The notes: a model not told the origin generated them from the sequence alone. A DNA stretch of 11,168 nucleotides from Jaaginema sp046541115 (GCA_046541115.1 JBKHDX010000166.1:1-11168); one strand, 5' to 3'. Counted from the first letter of the stretch, positions 1 through 7,516 are shown. Translations and numbers: made by a program.

Positions 1-2
1 GC

Positions 3-192
3 GCGATCGCCCTTGGCGAGGGTGGTTATTCTCTTAACAAGTTGAGATTTCAGTTATCTTAAAACCGCGATCGCGCGCTTTATTCATGAGAGCATGAGTA
101 ACATCGCCTTCGCCGCGATCGCAACCATTCCAGACAATCATTGCCACTGGGGGTTTATTGCCTTGGTAAACTTTTTGATTGAGGGCGATCGC
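3..192. repeat. Cluster of four HIP1 octamers
   Basis: Four exact copies of the palindromic octamer GCGATCGC lie at 3-10, 67-74, 115-122 and 185-192. Three of them fall inside the SLOG-like gene. This octamer (HIP1) is strongly over-represented in many cyanobacterial genomes and is the main base-level clue to the organism. Further exact copies occur elsewhere, for example 3223-3230, 3311-3318 and two overlapping copies at 3334-3347. They occur in coding and non-coding DNA alike, so no gene-specific role is implied. Confidence 0.85.
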
Positions 193-579
193 TTGGTCGA
201 GAATCGCACCATTAACGGCGATAAACCCCGCTTCATCGTCTTCTTCTTGTAAAACCAGCATAAAATGTTTAGCGGTAATTTCGGCGAGGACGCGATCGTA
301 TAACGGCCCCCAATCCCCAGGGCGATCGACCACAGAAACAGTCCGAAAACGCTCTGGGTCAAACGGTAGCACTAAACAGCATTTTAAGTCCAATTCTAAT
401 GCCACATCGAGGGCTAATAAGTCTGCGCCACAAGCCCCCGAACAAACTAAATGGGTGGCATTAATATTTTGGAATTGCTGGCGAATTTCGTTTCGCACTT
501 TCTCAACGTTGGCTAACGGAAAACGGGGCATTTCTTGATTGGGTGCATCGATTCGCCGACCCGCTAAGGCAACAATCAT
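34..579 (-). CDS. Stand-alone SLOG-like (LOG/DprA-type) Rossmann-fold nucleotide-binding protein
   Basis: A complete 181-residue protein starting at ATG (577-579) and ending in TAA. The first strand runs straight into a glycine-containing turn (ALAGRRID, residues 4-11). Near residues 44-60 there is a second motif, CSGACGADLLALDVALEL, of the form G-x-x-GAD followed by a helix. This is typical of the SLOG superfamily (lysine decarboxylase-like/DprA/LOG), which binds nucleotides or nucleotide-derived ligands. The block SVVDRPGDWGPLYDRVL (about residues 82-98) is characteristic of a widespread uncharacterised family with this N-terminus. No signal peptide or membrane helix is seen, so it should be cytosolic. 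A GGAG lies 11 bases before the start, with a closer AAGAG. It has no fused effector, unlike Thoeris ThsA, so it could be a sensor or a nucleotide hydrolase. Ligand and reaction are unknown. Superfamily call is fairly sure; function is not. Confidence 0.72.
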   Translation of the reverse strand: MIVALAGRRIDAPNQEMPRFPLANVEKVRNEIRQQFQNINATHLVCSGACGADLLALDVALELDLKCCLVLPFDPERFRTVSVVDRPGDWGPLYDRVLAEITAKHFMLVLQEEDDEAGFIAVNGAILDQAIALNQKVYQGNKPPVAMIVWNGCDRGEGDVTHALMNKARDRGFKITEISTC

Positions 580-705
580 TACTCTTGAATCTCCAAAAAA
601 AGGAAGCAGTATTTCAAATTCATTCTTTCTCAGCCAAAACCCGCGATTCCGAGCCGAATTTAGCTTTTAGTTCTCTGAGTATTGACAAACTGAGGCGTAG
701 AGACC

Positions 706-742
706 CGTTAGAAAAGCCAGAAACTCTAAGAGCTTCTGGCTT
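706..742 (-). terminator. Candidate Rho-independent terminator after the 814-2439 gene pair
   Basis: A perfect 9-bp inverted repeat, AAGCCAGAA (714-722) and TTCTGGCTT (734-742), is separated by 11 bases. The loop contains a further short CTC/GAG pairing. Read on the minus strand, the hairpin is followed by CTTTTCT, a modest U-tract. It lies about 70 bases beyond the stop of the small coiled-coil gene and before the SLOG-like gene, so it probably separates these two transcripts. No U-tract follows on the plus strand. Confidence 0.55.
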
Positions 743-813
743 CTATGAGAAAACATCTTAACACACCCAGGATGGCGATCGGAAGACGAGCTGTCTATCC
801 TACCGATTCGGGT

Positions 814-993
814 TCAGCGACTGACCACACTTTGAATGACAGCCGTTTGACGGTCAATGACACTGGTTTGTTGTTGCGATAAAGCAATCAACGAAGTAAT
901 CGATTCTTGTTGAACTTCCTGCATCGTTCGCAGTTGTTGGATTTGCTCTTTGAGTTCTTTGATTTGCTGCACTAAGTCTTCTAAGGGTTCCAT
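814..993 (-). CDS. Small coiled-coil protein (59 aa)
   Basis: An open frame of 59 residues starts at ATG (991-993) and stops at TGA (814-816). It begins only six bases after the stop of the SLATT-GH19 gene, so the two are almost surely cotranscribed and probably translationally coupled. An AAGGA lies 14 bases before the ATG, inside the end of the upstream gene, which is a long spacing. The protein is rich in Gln, Glu, Leu and Ile with heptad-like spacing (EDLVQQIKELKEQIQQL near residues 5-21). This predicts one long amphipathic helix that could dimerise or pair with the coiled coil of the upstream protein. No membrane segment or catalytic motif is visible. I do not recognise a family. It could be a regulator or partner of its neighbour. 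Operon spacing, clean codons and a following terminator support it as real. Confidence 0.62.
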   Translation of the reverse strand: MEPLEDLVQQIKELKEQIQQLRTMQEVQQESITSLIALSQQQTSVIDRQTAVIQSVVSR

Positions 994-999
994 AATTAC

Positions 1000-2439
1000 T
1001 TAAACTATCCTTGCTTTTGCACGTTCGACATATTTAGAAAAAACATCCCAGCCGTGGTAACCGCCGTTGACCAGTTTTCGCACCCGCCGCCAATCCCCCG
1101 CTTTGGCTGCTTGGTGTACGCCTCGGTCTTTGAAGTAACAAGCGAGAACGAGGGCGGAAACGGTGGGGTCGAGGGCGAGTTCGGGGTTATTTTCTAAGTC
1201 AACGCCGAGTTTTTGACCGTAGGAACGGTAATTTGCCCGTCCTGTGAGTTGAATATAACCCCTGCCGTGATATTTCACGCCATCGCCGGGGTTGACGTTA
1301 CCTAAGTCCCGTCGCCCTTCGTAGCGTCGCCAGTATTTTTCACCCCCCCATTCATTAATGGGTTTCATGCCGCTTGTTTCAACGCGCACTGTCGCCAATA
1401 AGCCGATTAACACCTGCTTATCGAGGATTTCGTATTTTTGCATCGCTTCGAGAATGCCGGGTAAGTATTTTTGGCAATCGCCGAGGGGACATTCGAGGAT
1501 TTCTGCGGTTTTTTCTGGGGTAATCAGTTGGGAAGCTGAACTGACCAACGCTGCCGCAGGTTCGGGACTCGCGGTGGCGGTTGCTGTAGCCGCTTTAGCA
1601 GGGGCGGTTTCTTCTTCTTCATCCTCTTGCCACAACATGGCAGCAATTCCTAAAGGAGGGAGGTCTTCGAGGCTAACGTTAGCGGCTTTGGCGGGGGCGT
1701 TGCCCGCTTCTTCCGTGTTGCCATTACCGGATGACAATTCGCTTTGGACGGCTCGTTCTTCCTCTAATCGCCGTTTTTCTTCAGCAATACGCTGTTTTTC
1801 AGCTTCGATTCGACGCTGTTGCGCTTCTAATTCGGCTTTGAGTTTTAACTCTCGATTGAGTTTTTCTAAAGCGGCTTCGGCATTTTTAGAAGCAGTTTCA
1901 TCAGTTTTTTCTTTGCTGGCGTTTTGTGATTCCTCAAGTTGAGAAATAAAGCCTTGTACGTCTTGCATGATATATTGCTCGACGCGCTCGGCAAAGATGG
2001 AATAAGCTTTACCATGCTCCTCAAACTGACGATAGGGCCCGCTGAGTTGTAAAAATTGCCACCCTTCAATTTTTAGATTTTCTGACGTATTGCGATAGCT
2101 GCGATACTTTTCGCCGTGAGAAAAAAATTCTTCAATGGCCGCCGAAATTGCCACAGCTTGGCTGAGGCCAAGGGCTGACCAATTGACAATTTCGCGAATG
2201 CGAGAATCATTACTATTAAAGCCGACTAACGCCGGAACAATTACGCCACCGACAATGGTAATCATCCGTAACGTATAGTGACGGTTTTGTTCTTTTTTGG
2301 CTCGTCCTTCTAACCATAAAACTTGGTCGAGCCAACGGTTTTTAAGAAACTCTTTGCGTAAGTCTGATATATCAAGTCGATCGATCAGTCCGCTCAGGGT
2401 TTGTTTGAGGTATTTACGGTAATCAAATTTTTTGGCCAC
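1000..2439 (-). CDS. DUF4231/SLATT membrane domain fused to a GH19 chitinase/endolysin-like domain
   Basis: A 479-residue protein. The start is GTG (2437-2439): an in-frame TGA lies four codons upstream, and AAGGAG sits about 12 bases before it. Residues 1-170 match DUF4231, a member of the SLATT superfamily. There are two hydrophobic helices (about 57-74 and 85-103), then the conserved stretch YRSYRNTSENLKIEGWQFL and a second helix containing FAERVEQYI. Residues 165-232 form a charged coiled coil. Residues 233-305 are an Ala/Pro/Glu-rich linker with an acidic run. Residues about 325-475 are a GH19 domain, with the two expected catalytic glutamates at E354 (VRVETSG) and E374 (YEGR), the signature GRGYIQLTGRANY and a late LVNGG. 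GH19 enzymes cut chitin or, in phage-type endolysins, peptidoglycan. SLATT domains are predicted membrane effectors of nucleotide-signal conflict systems. The fusion is unusual. With two helices both ends should face the same side, so how the hydrolase reaches the wall is unclear. Confidence 0.82.
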   Translation of the reverse strand: MAKKFDYRKYLKQTLSGLIDRLDISDLRKEFLKNRWLDQVLWLEGRAKKEQNRHYTLRMITIVGGVIVPALVGFNSNDSRIREIVNWSALGLSQAVAISAAIEEFFSHGEKYRSYRNTSENLKIEGWQFLQLSGPYRQFEEHGKAYSIFAERVEQYIMQDVQGFISQLEESQNASKEKTDETASKNAEAALEKLNRELKLKAELEAQQRRIEAEKQRIAEEKRRLEEERAVQSELSSGNGNTEEAGNAPAKAANVSLEDLPPLGIAAMLWQEDEEEETAPAKAATATATASPEPAAALVSSASQLITPEKTAEILECPLGDCQKYLPGILEAMQKYEILDKQVLIGLLATVRVETSGMKPINEWGGEKYWRRYEGRRDLGNVNPGDGVKYHGRGYIQLTGRANYRSYGQKLGVDLENNPELALDPTVSALVLACYFKDRGVHQAAKAGDWRRVRKLVNGGYHGWDVFSKYVERAKARIV

Positions 2440-2449
2440 GACGCTAATT

Positions 2450-2466
2450 CACTCCTTGATTGAGTG
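2450..2466 (-). promoter_or_regulatory. Small hairpin overlapping the ribosome site of the SLATT-GH19 gene
   Basis: On the minus strand CACTC and GAGTG pair across a 7-base loop (AATCAAG). The downstream arm contains the end of the AAGGAG ribosome-binding sequence used for the GTG start at 2439. If it forms in the mRNA it could limit translation, which together with the GTG start and long spacing suggests low expression of this membrane/hydrolase protein. A 5-bp stem is weak and could be chance. Confidence 0.25.
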
Positions 2467-3190
2467 TTTTGGATATGACGAAATTCCCTACTGATTCTTG
2501 AATTTTTAGGCTTGTTCCAGAAACGGTTCGCTCCCAAAGCTGTTGATATTTCAACGTTTTTCGATGATGAAAAGAAGCGATCGCCGTCGGGGCAAAATTG
2601 ACTAAATTGAGTTGATTGCACCCGAAAGTATCGCTATACAATAAGCCGATCGTGTTTGGTCTTGGTGGCTTTACCAAGATCGTTAAGGCTTTGCCAATTT
2701 CGATCATGAGAGATGCACAAATACTGAGTATTGTTGACCAATTCTTGCCAGATCGGCAAGTTATACTGCCTGGGTTGGGTATCAAGCCCCTTTCAGCATC
2801 TACCTTAGATTAATTACCCATCGTAAAATCCCGCAATTCAAAGTTAACAGGAGTTTCAGCAAAGATGAATAGGTAACGATTTTTGCGTGAATGCCAATTG
2901 AGTTTAACCCCTTAGTTGATATCCCAATGAATGTAGTTATTTTAGTTTCGATGCCACCTAGGAAATTAATATGATGTCATCTCGTATCTAGGATTGAGAA
3001 AGCCAAAAATTACTTCTCTAGATAGAAGACAACATTATATTTTTCTTTTAATATAATATATTGCCTTTCATCTATTTTCAAGTCATCCAACACAGAAGTT
3101 AATAAGACGGCTGCGAGAGGTGAAAGAAGGTCAAATCAAACTTATGTTTACTGCAATTATTCCCTGGCATCGGACAGAATTGTAAAGTTA

Positions 3191-3216
3191 TTTAGCTGTT
3201 GTTAACAACAGTTAAA
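3191..3216. repeat. 26-base near-perfect palindrome
   Basis: The core CTGTTGTTAACAACAG (3196-3211) is a perfect 16-bp palindrome. TTTA and TAAA extend the symmetry on both sides after one G/T mismatch. It lies about 80 bases beyond the stop of the TIR-WD40 gene. There is no loop and no clean U-tract, so it is not a standard terminator. The symmetry suits a dimeric DNA-binding protein or a symmetric mRNA 3' hairpin. Confidence 0.6.
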
Positions 3217-3294
3217 ATAAACGCGATCGCGCCTTGCTTTTAAACTCAAGTTATGCTCCTATTTGGGAGTTTTATCTTAATAAGAGAAGCAACC

Positions 3295-6200
3295 TTAATT
3301 TTGAGCCGTGGCGATCGCATCACGACATAACTGGCGATCGCGATCGCTCAAGGTGGCATTGGTTGCTAAGAAATTTTGCAGCCAAGCACAACTCTCTGTC
3401 TCGATTTCCTTGAAATCGGCTTGTTGGATTTCTTGAAGATTCCAGACCATGGTAGTCCCGTCGTTGCTACCAGAAGCCAGAACATCTCCCATCGGATGAA
3501 ACGCCAGACTATTGACCATATTGCGATGGCCGTACAGAGAATGCAACAAAGTGCCATCAGCTTGCCACAGTTTGATGACATTATCGGCCCCGGCTGAGGC
3601 GATCGTCGTATTATCAGGACTAAACGCCACATCATTCACGACATCGTTATGTTGTGTAAAGTTAAGGAGGAGTTTGAGGTTAGCCCCTTCAATCTGCCAC
3701 AGTTTCACCTCGCGATCGGCGCTGGCGGTAATCAAGCGCTGGCCGTCGGAACTAAAGTGAATCGCCGTAACCGGGCCTTGATGAGCCGTCAAGGTCGCTA
3801 ACAATTGGCCGTTGCGCGTCCATAGCCTCACCGTATTATCATCGCTACCAGACACTAACCGCTCGCCATCGGGACTAAAAACAACGCGGGTCACATTATC
3901 TTTATGGCCTGCCAAAGTGGTTAACAAGCGACCGGAAGTATCCCAGATTTGTAGACTATTATCGAGATATGCCATAGCAATCAGTTGACTGTCAGGACTG
4001 AAGGCAATATCGCGAATTTTGAAGGTCGTATCAATAGATGTCAATAAAGTGCCATCATCGGGTTGCCACAAGCGCAGAATCCTGTCTCGTCCCCCCGTCG
4101 CGACCAGGGAGTTATCGGGACTAAAGGCGATCGCCTGAACTTGACCGGAATGCCCGATGGTCGAGCGAGTTTGCCAGCGCTGACTGATGGGGTCTTGCTG
4201 GGAGATTTTGAGGCTACCATCGTCACTGGCCGAAGCGAGGAATTGGCCATCGGCACTAAAGACAACCTTATTTACCGCTTTGTTATGAATCGAGGAAACA
4301 TTGAGAAATCGCTGTTGTCGTTGCCATAGGGTGATGACGGTATTTTGATTGGCTGAGGCAATCAGTTGTCCGTCCGGGCTAAATGCCACATCATAAATGC
4401 GGTTCGTGTAGCCCGAATAACTCTCTAATACGGTTCCTTCTAACGTCCACAGTTTGACGGTTTGATCCCAACTGGCGGAGGCCAGTACATCGCCTTCAGG
4501 ACTAAAGGTGACACTGTTCACAAAATCCTCATGGCCGGCTAGGGTTCTCACCTCTGTGCCATCGAGTTGCCACAGTTTGATGGTTTTGTCATGGCTGGCC
4601 GAGGCAATCAGTTGACCATCCGGACTAAAAACGGCGTGGTTTACTTCAGCCGTATGGCCTTCTAACGTGTTTACCAGAGTGCCATCAAGTTGCCACAGCT
4701 TAATAGTTTGGTCGCTGCTGGCCGTTGCCATAACTTGACCCTCGGGAGCAAACGCGACACTTTCGACCGAATCGGTATGACCGGTTATGGTTTTAACTTC
4801 TGTGCCATCGAGTTGCCAAAGTTTGATGGTGCGATCGTTACTGGCTGAGGCGATTAGCTCACCGTTGGGGCTAAAAGCAACACTGTTAATATCCGCGCCG
4901 TGACCTTCGAGAGTCCTAATTAAAGTGCCATCAGTTTGCCAGAGTTTGATGGTATCATCGACCCCCGCCGAAGCCAGAATTTTTCCATCTGGGCTGAATA
5001 CCACATCAAGAACTGAGTCTGGGTGGGGGAGAGTCGCCAAAAGTTGGCCGTCCTGCTGCCAAATTTTAACGGTATTGTCAGCACTCCCGGAGGCAATGAG
5101 TTGGCCGTCGGCACTATAAGCCACAGTCAGGGCGGCGGCTGAGTGTCCGGTTAAACGATTGTGTTCTCGGATGCCATAAACGGCTTTTTGTAGGGCAACG
5201 GCAACGTCTTGACGGATTTCTGTGCGGCGATTGGGGTCGCGCACTGTTTGTAAACCGCGATTGGCTCGCAAGGCTTCGAGTAAGGCTTCTAGGGGTCTAC
5301 CGGAGACGAAGTAAGCTTTGGAAGATTGGGCCAGGGCTCTGGTATAAGCGGCTCGCGCGATATTTTCGCTGGCGATCGCCTTACGATAAGAGAAAAAGGC
5401 AATTCCTCCTAAAATGGACGAAGCAATAAAGCCAATGCTCATGGCACTCAAAAAGAGTTTTTGGCGTTTGGCACTTTTTTTCTGTTCGGCTAAACGGGCT
5501 TCGGCTTCTTGGGTTCTTTCTTCTTGTAGGCGTAACAGTTGGGCTTGACGTTGCTTTTCCTGTTCTTGGGCCGCGACAATGGCATCTTCGCTGGCTTGCA
5601 GAAATTCTTGCTGTAAGGCGGTGGGGGCGGGTCTTTTTTTCTGCTCTAAGGTGGTTTTGAGCCAATCTTGCGCCACGGCAAATTCGCTGCCCCGCAATAA
5701 AAGGTCTGAGTCTTTAGCTTTGTCTTGCCATTCGAGGGCCCGTTGCGACCATTTGGTGTGATGATGAACGTGTTCGCGATCGGTGTCGAGGGTGCGGATC
5801 AGTTGGCTAAAGGTGTTGGCAAAGTCAGCTTGGTTTTTGTGGAAGTCAATCCACTGAATTTTGGCCAGTTCTGGATGCAATTCGGTGGGATTGACGGGTT
5901 GGTGCAGAATGGTGACAAAGCGTTTGTTGAGTTTCGCTGCATATTCGACTTCCGAGGCACAGTAGGGAGAACCAATCGAACGAGGGGAGAGAATAAATAA
6001 AAAGTTATCCGAAACTTCGATACCGCGATAAATTTCTTGCTGGAAATCCGAACCCGACGCAATACTTTCTTGGTCAAACCAGGTGGTTTTTCCTTGCATC
6101 TGTAAGGCATCGTTCAGTTTGCGTGCTAAATCGGAATCCGCTCGCGAGTAGGATACAAAAACGTCTAAGGAAGTGGCAGGCGGTTGTCGCAGACTTTCAG

Positions 6201-7479
6201 TAATAAATTGTTCTTGTAAAACTGTGGGCTGATGCTGCGGTCGTTGTCGGGCAACTTTTAACCAAGCCTCGGCACTGCGGAGGTTATAGCCCCGCAAGAA
6301 AATACTGGGGTTTTGGCTTTGTTGCTGCCACTTGATGGCTTTGACCAGCAGTTGTTTGTGTTCTTTGTAGTAGGTTTCTTCGTGCCGCAGGGTTTTGACT
6401 AACTGGCTTTCATCGAGGCGACAGTATTCTGTTTTGACTTGGTGGGTGAGGTCGATATATTGCAAATCTCGTAAGGTTGGCGGGATTTGCTGTACGTCGA
6501 TGTCTTCAATTAAGACCGGAATAATGCGCTTGTTGAGGGAAAAAGCATATTCGAGTTCTTGCTGACAGTATTCTGACCCCAGGGAATGGGGAGAGAGGAG
6601 ATAAACAACGTTATCGGCTTGTTCGATACCCCGTTTAATGGCTTTTTCGGCAGTTTCTCCGGTTTGAATGTCGGTGGTATTTGTCCAAACAGTAAAGCTT
6701 TCTCGACGCAAACTGTTACGAAGTTTTGCCATCATCCCTTTGTCTTCATGGGCATAAGCCAAGAAGACTTGCGTCATCAGGTTATTGGCGTTTTTGATGC
6801 TTTCAGTGATGTATTCGCAGTGTAAATCTGTGGGGATGCAGGGGGGTTGTTCGTCTCTGAAGCGGATTTTAAGCCAATCTTCGGCGGCCATGCGCTTTTC
6901 ACCGACGAGAAGATAGGAGGCTTGTTTTTGGTTGGCTTCCCATTCGAGGGCGTTGGCCAGGAGGGTGGTGTGTTGATGAACGTAGGTTTTATGACGTTCA
7001 AAGATGTTTAGGAGTCCTGCTAGGGATTGGTCGAAGTCGTCGAGGCCTTCGCGGAAGTACACCCAGTTGATTTTGCCAATGGCAGGGTGCATATTGGGAA
7101 AGCTCGAATGCAGCCCTTTGGCTTGATAGGCTTGCCATTGTTCCTCTGTGCCTTGGGGGTTGCGTTGTTGCCAGGTTTCGCGACTGATTTGTTCGACGTG
7201 CAGCAAAGGGATGATGCGTTTGTGGCGTTTGAGGGCGAGTTGGATTTCTTTGAGGCAGTAAGGGGAGTTAATGGAGTGAGGGGCGATAACAAAGAGAAAG
7301 TTGTCGGCTTTTTCGATGCCGTCGTCGATTTGATTTTGGAAGTCTACACCGAGGGGGATATCTTCAAAATCGAACCAGACTTTCAGTCCGCGATCGCGCA
7401 GGGCTTGGTAAAGTTTAAGGGCGAACTGTTTACTGTCGGCACGTCCGTAAGAAATAAATGCATCCTGAAAGCCGTTCAT
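3295..7479 (-). CDS. Triple-TIR, single-pass membrane, 14-repeat WD40 receptor-like protein
   Basis: A 1394-residue protein; the ATG (7477-7479) has a strong AAGGTGG four bases upstream. Three TIR domains lie at about residues 6-95, 238-326 and 438-525. They open with FISYGRAD, FLAYAHED and FVSYSRAD, and each keeps the Glu of the C-x-x-E motif used by NAD+-cleaving TIRs (E78 in SPYCLKE, E308 in SEYCQQE, E510 in SPYCASE). Each TIR is followed by a related helical linker with HTxLL...ALEW, a L-x-G turn and an AxxWLK motif, so a TIR-plus-linker unit has been triplicated. Then come a Gln/Glu/Arg coiled coil (about 629-675) and one membrane helix (about 674-697). From about residue 777 there are 14 WD40 repeats of about 41 residues, enough for two seven-bladed propellers, and a Cys-containing tail (SCAWLQNFL). 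TIR domains in bacterial defence make NAD+-derived signals or deplete NAD+. WD40 propellers probably sense or scaffold. Trigger is unknown. Confidence 0.93.
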   Translation of the reverse strand: MNGFQDAFISYGRADSKQFALKLYQALRDRGLKVWFDFEDIPLGVDFQNQIDDGIEKADNFLFVIAPHSINSPYCLKEIQLALKRHKRIIPLLHVEQISRETWQQRNPQGTEEQWQAYQAKGLHSSFPNMHPAIGKINWVYFREGLDDFDQSLAGLLNIFERHKTYVHQHTTLLANALEWEANQKQASYLLVGEKRMAAEDWLKIRFRDEQPPCIPTDLHCEYITESIKNANNLMTQVFLAYAHEDKGMMAKLRNSLRRESFTVWTNTTDIQTGETAEKAIKRGIEQADNVVYLLSPHSLGSEYCQQELEYAFSLNKRIIPVLIEDIDVQQIPPTLRDLQYIDLTHQVKTEYCRLDESQLVKTLRHEETYYKEHKQLLVKAIKWQQQSQNPSIFLRGYNLRSAEAWLKVARQRPQHQPTVLQEQFITESLRQPPATSLDVFVSYSRADSDLARKLNDALQMQGKTTWFDQESIASGSDFQQEIYRGIEVSDNFLFILSPRSIGSPYCASEVEYAAKLNKRFVTILHQPVNPTELHPELAKIQWIDFHKNQADFANTFSQLIRTLDTDREHVHHHTKWSQRALEWQDKAKDSDLLLRGSEFAVAQDWLKTTLEQKKRPAPTALQQEFLQASEDAIVAAQEQEKQRQAQLLRLQEERTQEAEARLAEQKKSAKRQKLFLSAMSIGFIASSILGGIAFFSYRKAIASENIARAAYTRALAQSSKAYFVSGRPLEALLEALRANRGLQTVRDPNRRTEIRQDVAVALQKAVYGIREHNRLTGHSAAALTVAYSADGQLIASGSADNTVKIWQQDGQLLATLPHPDSVLDVVFSPDGKILASAGVDDTIKLWQTDGTLIRTLEGHGADINSVAFSPNGELIASASNDRTIKLWQLDGTEVKTITGHTDSVESVAFAPEGQVMATASSDQTIKLWQLDGTLVNTLEGHTAEVNHAVFSPDGQLIASASHDKTIKLWQLDGTEVRTLAGHEDFVNSVTFSPEGDVLASASWDQTVKLWTLEGTVLESYSGYTNRIYDVAFSPDGQLIASANQNTVITLWQRQQRFLNVSSIHNKAVNKVVFSADGQFLASASDDGSLKISQQDPISQRWQTRSTIGHSGQVQAIAFSPDNSLVATGGRDRILRLWQPDDGTLLTSIDTTFKIRDIAFSPDSQLIAMAYLDNSLQIWDTSGRLLTTLAGHKDNVTRVVFSPDGERLVSGSDDNTVRLWTRNGQLLATLTAHQGPVTAIHFSSDGQRLITASADREVKLWQIEGANLKLLLNFTQHNDVVNDVAFSPDNTTIASAGADNVIKLWQADGTLLHSLYGHRNMVNSLAFHPMGDVLASGSNDGTTMVWNLQEIQQADFKEIETESCAWLQNFLATNATLSDRDRQLCRDAIATAQN

Positions 7480-7516
7480 GAATCCACCTTTTGATAGATC
7501 ATTTTTCTTTTGTCAG

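Larger units (their letters stand above)
2440..3294. other. 855-base gap without a convincing gene
   Basis: This stretch separates the SLATT-GH19 gene from the end of the TIR-WD40 gene. Open frames in it (a 113-codon minus frame at 2444-2785 starting at TTG, and a 65-codon plus frame at 2616-2813 also starting at TTG) lack good ribosome sites and recognisable motifs. Two short dyads occur: TCTTGGT/ACCAAGA near 2660-2680, and CTTGCC/GGCAAG around 2745-2761. From about 2820 to 3290 the DNA is clearly richer in A+T than the flanking genes, with a run of alternating A/T near 3036-3062. The promoter of the SLATT-GH19 gene must lie in the left part, but no clear -35/-10 pair could be chosen. The right part may be 3' untranslated sequence of the TIR-WD40 transcript. 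Confidence 0.6.

Noticed and set aside
1358..1942. 194-codon plus-strand frame rich in Ser/Ala
   Set aside because: Antisense to the coiled coil, linker and start of the GH19 domain; low-complexity mirror of the Ala/Glu-rich coding sequence.
2444..2785. 113-codon minus-strand frame just before the SLATT-GH19 gene
   Set aside because: Starts with TTG without a well-spaced ribosome site, shows no recognisable motif and has a composition unlike the neighbours. Kept only as a question in the gap finding.
2616..2813. 65-codon plus-strand frame with a protein-like C-terminal part
   Set aside because: TTG start, no ribosome site, no family recognised; it overlaps the competing minus-strand frame.
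3223..3230. HIP1 palindrome followed by T-rich DNA as terminator of the TIR-WD40 gene
   Set aside because: The stem would be only three or four base pairs around GATC, and the octamer is abundant everywhere in this window.
3480..5120. Regularly spaced DNA repeats resembling a repeat array
   Set aside because: The 123-base period encodes WD40 blades in one continuous frame, so this is not a CRISPR array or satellite.
7027..7494. 155-codon plus-strand frame across the start of the TIR-WD40 gene
   Set aside because: Entirely antisense to the first TIR domain, whose motifs are unmistakable; a mirror frame of biased codons.
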